DNA of 64,000 bases from Diadophis punctatus similis (taxonomy: Eukaryota; Chordata; Lepidosauria; Squamata; Dipsadidae): positions 39,950,720 through 40,014,719 of the forward strand of contig JALIGW010000002.1 of NCBI GenBank assembly GCA_023053685.1, in the 5' to 3' direction. The position numbers and the translations under genes are program-made. The notes under the pieces were generated by a model. It was not told the DNA's origin. It ran no database searches and saw only the letters and a program-made list of their open reading frames with translations. Shown one piece after another: positions 56,597-64,000 of the stretch (the stretch's first letter is position 1; every line of letters begins with the position of its first letter).

Positions 56597-56851
56597 AGCA
56601 TCAGGTTTGGGGAAGTGAAAAAAGGATTGTGCAAGGATTGTGGGCACTTCAGACAAATCATGTGAATTTTCACACCTGCTTGCCTTACATCCAGCTGCAA
56701 ATTAATTTCTTTATCAACCCTGACTTTCAAAGGATATAAACATGAAATTTCAAGCAGCAAAATTTATGAAGGGTTGCAGTTATAGAAGTCTCCTATAATT
56801 AGATAAACTGATTAGACATAATAAATGTTATATCTTAAACATTAGAACTCG

Positions 56852-56985
56852 CAATGTTTCTCAAGCTCAAGTCTTTAAGATGTGTGGACTTCAATTTCCA
56901 GAATTCCCCAATCAGCATGCTGGCTGGGGAATTCTGGGAGTTGAAGTCCACACATCTTAAAGTTCCTGAGCTTAAAAAAACACTG
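56852..56985. mobile_element. Palindromic MITE, second copy
   Basis: Arms TTAAGATGTGTGGACTTCAA and GTTGAAGTCCACACATCTTAA fold onto each other around CAGCATGCTGGCTG. Ends resemble CAATGTTTCTCAAGC and CTTAAAAAAACACTG. No clear TSD. Confidence 0.85.
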
Positions 56986-59900
56986 TAATTGATTGAACGT
57001 TCATATATAGCCCAACAATGCTTTCCCAACAGAATTTAATTAACGCTGTTCTTAGCTATTTCTAGGTGCAATATATAGTGATAAGATTTGCTATTGGGAA
57101 TTATCCTCTGGATCTTATAAATCTTTTCAATACTATCCAAATGATCACGGTAAGGTAACAAATGTTATTGTATATTAAAAGCAAAAACATTTTAGGAATA
57201 GATTCTGGGAAAAGCTTGGAAAGTCATTAATGAAGCAATGTTCATCTTCAAGGAGTGAAAGGATAAAATTGTCAGTGATGAGTTTTGGGAGTTTTGTATG
57301 TGGCAGGAAATGAATCAGCAAGGCCTGGTAATTTTAGAGACATTTTCTCCGTTTACAGAAGGAATGCTTGGGTAAGAATGTTTAAAAAGGAGAATGCCAC
57401 TCTTGTACTAAAAGGTGGGGGGAACCCTATGAATACCTTTTGGTTTTGGTTTTGGTTCCCCCCCCCCTCATTTCTCTTATCCACTTTGGTCTGTAATGTG
57501 AAAGAAGTGGCATAGATGGCTAAAATAAATTGCTTATTGAAAATATGTTCCTAATCAGTTGAGAACCTCTTTCCTTGAAAATACTGTGATTTGTTAGATC
57601 TCACATATGTTGCTAATGTATATTTATCAATATATAATTTTAGAATTTATCTCGTGCCTTCCTGATGATATTGCCCAAGACATATCAATATAAATAAAAT
57701 TGAATCCAATAAAAGCAGTATAACAACATCAGAGCATTTGATGTAACAGAAATGGCAGAAGACCCAAATCTAATTTAAAAAGGAAAAAATTTCACCAGTT
57801 TCCTAAATATATCAAATATTTGCTTAGCAAACTTGATTTTCATTTAGGGGAGAATTTGAAAAGGTTAGTGCAATGACTAGGAAAATGTGCATATTGCCTT
57901 TTTTTTCAGTTAAAGAATCCCAGACATGGTAGGGCAAAAGGTCACTTGAAGATTTTAATCAAACTATGGCATTCATCTGAGACTTCATGTGACGACCGAG
58001 GTATGCAGTCAATTAAAGTGAAACCTTTCATAGTCTATCTGAAGTCTATCTAACATGGGTTATATTCTTCTGATTCTTGGATAGAACCCTAGGAAAATTC
58101 ATCTTTGGGATAGCTGATAAATTACAACATGGTCTTCTGCCCATCGAGACTTAATAATGGATAGGGAGACTTCAATCAATTCATTTATTTCAGTCAACTA
58201 CCTGCCATCTGAAAAGAGCTTTAAAACAAATAAAGTGGATTATTGATGCAGTTAACCCAAGCGTAGCTGTGTGCATTGATGTGAATCCTTTTCAATGCAC
58301 TTACATCAGCATTCACCTTTCTACAACGCAACTGAATTCTAGTAAATTTTGAATGAACTATGGGGAAAATATGTTCTTACTATCCCCACACCACGACCAT
58401 CACCGTTGTCAGTAGTTATTTAGAAGGCTGGTTCCTTTTCGATTCATCTCAGCAGGTCATCAAAGAAGAGTCTTCCTCAGTTGTTTCATCTGTGTTGGTG
58501 AAGAGTTTCTTATTTCCGAAGCTCATTAAAGTAGATTTAACATAATAGGATGGCCATAACCTCATTAAAATAGGAAAGGAGAAAGAACAATCAGTGGTAT
58601 TTATGGGAAAGGAGAAAAAATATTCCCGCCATTCAGTGTTGCCAAAGAAAATTCAGCCTAGCAAATCCCCAGAGGAGCACTATGAATTGGCTGTGTGGTT
58701 TATGAGGATGTGTGATTGGTGGAAATGGGACATGCTGAGCTGCAGCACATTCCTGTATCCTTAGATGTCTCATTACAGCATGTGTCAATATGGCAAGGTT
58801 ATAACCACCAGGCACACGGAGACAATGACACTGACAGAAACCGTGATCACAACAGCAATGTGCAAGCAGTCTAAATATTTAATATGACAATTGCTTTTTT
58901 AACCCTTTGTACGAAACATTCTTCAACGCTCTCCTTTGCTATAACTGAACAAGGAATTTTGTTGAATTCACCTCAACATAGTGGTTCTTCCCATTTTAAG
59001 TAAGCGCTGTATTTGGAGATTTATAGACACAACAGGGGAGTTTCCAAAGAAATGGAATTGAATGAAAGAAATCCCATTTTGCATGCTTTGGTCAAATCCT
59101 GTAATTTTCTTTTTCTATAATTTCTAGGACTTTTAGAAAGAGAAACAGAAAGTATACAATTTTTAAAAGGATATAAGCAAAAGCAGACTTTAACAGTAAT
59201 CTGTAGTATGGCAATAAAAGTGTTTCTAAAAAGTGTCAGATTTTGTAACAGCTGGAGTGGCTAAATAGCAACATTTAAAAGATGTGTCGTATTATGCAAA
59301 ACAGTGGCATCATTAACCTCTTTCTAGTATCAATCCATTTAGAGGCTAATAGTCTCTTGTAAGCTCTGGTTGTTTTAAGTGCAGATTGGTGTAAGGTATA
59401 TGCAAAACAATTAGTTTAGGAAATTAACTATACACGTCATTTATGACTATTGTTCAGGATTCCAAGTTATGTTATGCCTTTTTCCACCTCACCTACAGTT
59501 CTTACATGTATTTATCTATACTTGAAATTCTCTGTACAAGTCTGGAAACTAATAAAGCTGTACCTATAAAAAAAATTAAGTATCTTTGATTAAATTCTTA
59601 AATTTAAAATTAGTCTCTCCTTTTCATAATGCCTAGTGGAATAAACATAGCATTTAAAGAGTAAATTTAATCATTCTTCTGCTTTTTAATAAAATCATTA
59701 TAATACTGCAAAATCAAGATATAAACTAACAGTTCATGTGGTAAATGTCATATAGTAATAAGAGGATCCTCAATTATGTAAGAATAAGTTCTGAACTGAA
59801 AATTCATTTAGCTATCCTGTTTACATAATTTTCTGCTTTAATTCCACAAGAAACCTAAGAGTACTACCTGTTCATATATTATTCACTAACTTCAAAATAT

Positions 59901-61029
59901 GGAATTCTGCTAGTAAAAATAATAATTATCCTAGGATAAATGACTTTTAATGATAGATCAAGTAAAGCTATTTGAACTGTGCATGAATTATACAATATTA
60001 GAGTTTTGGAGAGAGAATAAATAAAATCTTTCGGATGCTATGTCTTTAAATTAATTTATGTTTAACACAGTGGGTACCAGATTCCGTTCTGGTTGCCATA
60101 GCAACAGACACTGAAAATTTAAACATCCAGTGGCAGGCTGAATTCTTCACAAAGATAGCTTTTTTGTATTAAAATTATATACTGGTGAAACATTAACCAT
60201 ATTACATACAAGCTATTTTTTTTAAAAAAGGATAGTTCAATAATTTCTTCTAAACAGTGAGCATTCGCATAGCATACATATTTGCTTTAGTTTCTCTAGA
60301 TTTAAAGAGAGAAAATCTATCTTACGGAGATCAAGAGCCAATTATCAAAAGATAATGAGGAAGAACACATTAAAACATGGTATTTTAAATCATGGTTTGA
60401 TCATGAGTCCATTTTGCTTGCTAAGAATGATGGCGAGCTACATATTATGCTGTTGTGAAATTAAACTGATACATTTATAGGATGTAGGTTAAATGCACTT
60501 TGCTAATCTTTTCGGAATGTGCACATTAATCTACGTTCTAAAGCTCGACGATGCATAATAATTTCTCAGACGGTTCTTTAACAAGCTATAAACTCACAGG
60601 ATTTGTGAGTGTGTTTTCAATCTCTCCATGCAATTTTTATGTATCTCTGCCTCATCTGTTTCCTCAAATATACTTCTCTGCTTACTTGCAGACTTGGGAA
60701 TTAGTAGTAATGGATATAAGCCAAATGATGAAGTAAGTATGTCAGTAATTGCTCTTCAAACAGTATCAACAGATTCTGCTGTGTGCTGCCTATATAATTT
60801 TGTGTTCTGTGATTTTACTTTATTGCTCAACACTGGTGCTGCCTGAGTGTCTGAGAGCTAGTTTGAATGTGGACACTGGGATTTCTTTTATATTTGGGCA
60901 TATTAATTTAAGTGCTTGCTTTGCAAGTAAGATCATATTAGAACAGAACATTCTCTATGGATGTGGACTTAAAAGGCCAGCACTCTGATATTGGGGAAAT
61001 TGGTGATGATACGATTTTGTGGATTCCGT
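56986..61029. other. Low-repeat AT-rich stretch
   Basis: The longest interval in the window without recognised mobile elements. No exon or RNA gene seen. It contains a candidate RFX X-box at 60,092. Homopolymer C at 57,460-57,468 is the only notable tract. Possible intron or regulatory DNA of an unidentified neighbour gene (inference). Confidence 0.45.
60092..60105. promoter_or_regulatory. Candidate RFX X-box
   Basis: GTTGCCATAGCAAC is an almost palindromic match to the RFX-family X-box consensus (GTTGCC, two bases, RGCAAC). Without conservation or nearby gene data this remains only a motif match. Confidence 0.45.
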
Positions 61030-61425
61030 TGCTGGAATTTTTTTTTTCTCTCTCTCTCTGTTAATACTATTTCACTATATCCATTTCTCTTTTGTCCACC
61101 AACCAAGCTATTAGAACAGCCATGTGTCCTACTTCTAGAGAAGAGAATCTTCACTTTGAAGTCTTCTTTATTTGGAACACTGTTCAGTTCAAGTTTGACA
61201 AAAATAATCATAGTAATTTCACAGAAAGAGTAGTAGAAGCTTGGAACCAATTTCCAGCGGAAGTAGTGGTTCCACCAACAGTAACTGAAGCTAAACATGC
61301 TTGGGATAAACACGTGTCCCTCATCCAACAAAAATAAAATTAAAAATTAAAAAAACCTCAAAGGGCAGACTTGATGGACCATTAGGTCTTTTTCTACTGT
61401 CAGTTTTCTATGTTTCTATAATCTA
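61030..61425 (+). mobile_element. CR1-like LINE 3' end, sense
   Basis: Plus-strand coding remnant TERVVEAWNQFPAEVVV then PTVTEAKHAWDKH, ending near 61,337, is the C-terminal pattern of CR1-type polymerases. The 3' UTR has GGGCAGACTTGATGGACCAT, TTTTTCTACTGTCAGTTTTC and TATGTTTCTATAA, a CR1 subfamily end distinct from 11,790 and 42,488. Confidence 0.8.
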
Positions 61426-62029
61426 AAAATCCTAAGAGCAGCAATTGATTGAAACTGTCAGTCAACAATGACAAGTAACAATTACTTGTAATCTGTCTCA
61501 CATGTCACCTGTATCTGCATAACCAACCTGTCTTCCGCACCCCACTCCTCTATCACCCCAGTTTAAATCCTACACCAGTCCAGCTATTTTATACTGTGCA
61601 TCTGATAATATGAGCTCCAGAGCACAAAACCTTTTAATAAGATTTGTTAGAAAAGGTATCAGTAGGTGACTGCTGACTTTTTTTTTATCAAACTAAAAAG
61701 TCACAAAGGTTATAGTTTTCCTTTCTGTGCTAAGATGTGATGTACTGCATTTCTGTTTGAATTATTGCAGTGGTTATTAAATTGAATCAGCGTATGAATA
61801 TGTTGTGCATACCTGTCTTCCTTTTTTCTATTTTTCTATTTTTGGGTGACACATTTCATCATTCTGAGTAATGTGCAGATGGTAATCCTATAACAGTATT
61901 CACTGTTGACAAGTATAGTTCTAGTTTTGATATTTTCTTGCAACGAACTACAGTTCTGAGAGTCTGGCCAAGCTGTACTACATATGAGCTATTAAAAAGT
62001 TAAAGAAGTGGAGGAAACATCCTCCTATG
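61426..62029. other. No recognised feature
   Basis: AT-rich spacer. Confidence 0.5.
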
Positions 62030-62350
62030 ACCAACCACCCCCAGGATTGCATTTCCCTTTTAGATCCCCATGCCGGTTGGCAAAGACAGATCTTAAGGGT
62101 TTTTGAAGGCCAAGAGAGTGGGGTAAAATGTTCTAACAGGTGGGAGCAATGACAGGGAAGAATCTCTTTTGTTCCAGCCAATTGAAATTTTTAAATTGAT
62201 GGAATCCCAGCCAGATCAGGTGGGATGGTTTAATGTGATAGGGATGAGATGGTTCCTCAGGTAACTTGTTCCCATGTCATGAAGTGCTTTAAAGTTGTTA
62301 ACTAACACCTTGAATTGAACCCAGAAGCAAACTAGCAGCCACATTATTAC
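62030..62350 (-). mobile_element. L2/CR1-group LINE 3' region, antisense
   Basis: TTCCTCAGGTAACTTGTTCC, CATGTCATGAAGTGCTTTAA and CACCTTGAATTGAACCCAGA follow the antisense 3' region recognised at 40,080-40,330. Diverged. Confidence 0.6.
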
Positions 62351-62648
62351 TTCATATCCCCACTGCATTGTTATATTAATACTAAAGTGGTGATCTTCAT
62401 AAGCATCAAAGAATAACAAAACCAACAAAGTAGGGAATCAGGGCTATATATTATGCTGGAGCAGAAACCAATTGTAATTCACAGGAGGTCCAAATTATGT
62501 TTCGCTGTCAGTCTATTTTCTATTACTTTGTATAAGCATCAAGACTTGGACAGTTAAGTATTTCAAGAAACTTGAACTCTGTAGTATCATGTATAATTTA
62601 TCTTGGTATGAATCAGCATAATAAGAGAATATTTACCTGTCATCTACT
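62351..62648. other. Spacer
   Basis: No recognised features between the LINE fragment and the GATA repeat. Confidence 0.5.
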
Positions 62649-62842
<194 letters not shown>

Positions 62843-62980
62843 TTACTAAAACAAATAGTAAATTTATTAGAAGGATTCCACTAACCTAACAGATCCAGAC
62901 TCAGTTCTATTGTCGTTGCATTTTCAGAACCCTGTACATTTTTTGAAAGAATTAAAATCCACTAATTTTATTTCTCCAAT

Positions 62981-63059
62981 AGATTAGAGCCATGCTGGCT
63001 GTGGAATTCTGATAGAGGAAGTCCACAAAATTTCAAGTTGCCAAAGTTGAGAAACACTG
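62981..63059. mobile_element. Half of a palindromic MITE
   Basis: GAGCCATGCTGGCTGTGGAA, AGTCCACAAAATTTCAAGTT and GCCAAAGTTGAGAAACACTG match the right arm of the 14,105/56,852 family; the left arm is missing. Confidence 0.7.
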
Positions 63060-64000
63060 GATTAGACTAGTCTTTTCCAGTCCAATGCCCTTCAGTTATA
63101 TTGGATTTCAACTGCTGGCTGGTAATGATTGGAACTGTAGTTCAGTACTTCATTTTGAGTAGGCTCGATTAGAAAACTAGATTTACAATAAGAAAGTTCA
63201 ACCACCCATATGCCTTAAGCTGTTTTTAAGAAATATAGGATGAAGAAGTGTACAAAAAATGTTCCCTGGTGTTGACAACTTACAAGTAAGTGTTCTGTTG
63301 TTTAAAGCATTTTATTATTCTTTCACTATTGAATCATTTGAATTAACTTGCAGGATAATGTATTGTCAAGGAATCAGAATTCATTGGTATAATCCCTTTG
63401 AAAAAATAATGCCCATGAGTAATGAAAATATCTTTTAAAGGGGGGGGGGGGCTATAATACAAGTTCTTGTTGGGGAGGTAGGGAAAAAGTACCTGTTGGA
63501 TATCTATGGACATTTTCTACTGATTTATGATTGTAAAATTCCTAGTACAAGTAAGAAAAAAATTGCCTATTTTCCAGATAAACACAGAATGCTAATAAAG
63601 TTGGAGACACTATATGTGTACTACGTGGTAAAATGAATACTCCAGAAAAACCTGCAAAAGTTTGATGCTGGATCGCATCTGAAAATAACAGTATAGTAAG
63701 GTAGTGGCTGAAAATGGAAGTGATGGTCATTTACTACAACTGTTGGAAGCTATTAGATTTTAAAAAATAAATGGGAGATGATAACTTAGCTTTCTCTGCC
63801 TGCTCCAAAAAGAACTGATAATCTGATTTTCACTGCCAAATATTTTAACTATTTTTATACCTCCAAGGAAATATAAAGTAAATAAATCACTCACTGAAGA
63901 AAAATATACCTTACTAATGGCTTTAGAAGTGAGATTTTCAGCCAAAGGCTTCTATAATAATTGATAACTCTTTTTGACTATGCAAAGTACATATTTTACC
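63060..64000. other. No recognised feature
   Basis: AT-rich DNA with a poly(G) run at 63,441-63,450. No gene recognised up to the window edge. Confidence 0.5.

Overview
This window is about 64 kb of AT-rich, non-coding vertebrate DNA, most likely from a squamate reptile and probably an advanced snake. That assignment rests on repeats recognised from general knowledge, with no database search: snake-type CR1 3' ends merging into (ATTCT)n, a Sauria-type tRNA SINE, an R4/Dong-like LINE tail, many related hAT-like MITEs and a long (GATA)n-(GA)n tract. I found no host exon, tRNA, rRNA or CRISPR array. The only intact reading frames of note belong to transposable elements.

Layout. 1-12 kb: a CR1 end, an R4-like LINE tail between two 116-bp direct repeats, an RTE-like endonuclease remnant, a TA-flanked MITE carrying a GC-rich minisatellite, two antisense SINEs and two hAT-like elements. 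12-26 kb: more hAT-like elements with readable 8-bp target duplications (TSDs), a near-perfect palindromic MITE, an LTR-like block (15,959-16,536), a sense SINE and a second TA-flanked MITE. 28-31 kb: a degenerate Penelope-like element with a GIY-YIG remnant and related terminal segments, split by a hAT-like insertion. 32-43 kb: TA-flanked TIR elements, one holding two nested LINE insertions; an antisense CR1 and an antisense L2/CR1-group LINE, each split by a hAT-like MITE; and a snake CR1 3' end. 44-47 kb: long microsatellites joined to SINE and LINE ends.

48.1-50.7 kb holds the clearest element: an L1-type insertion with a perfect 17-bp TSD, a 5' UTR, one intact 342-codon ORF1 and a 3' UTR with poly(A), but no ORF2. 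It is arranged like the mammalian HAL1 elements. Next, 51.36-56.18 kb holds a complete but inactivated Ty3/gypsy retrotransposon on the minus strand (two LTRs, 5-bp TSD, polypurine tract, gag-NC-PR-RT-RNH-INT), broken by a stop, frameshifts and a small LINE insertion. 56.4-64 kb is mostly low-repeat DNA with a candidate RFX X-box (60,092) and the GATA/GA tract.

The elements act as parasites of one another. The ORF1-only L1 would need an autonomous L1 for reverse transcriptase, the hAT-like MITEs need a transposase encoded elsewhere, and the nested insertions give a relative order of events.
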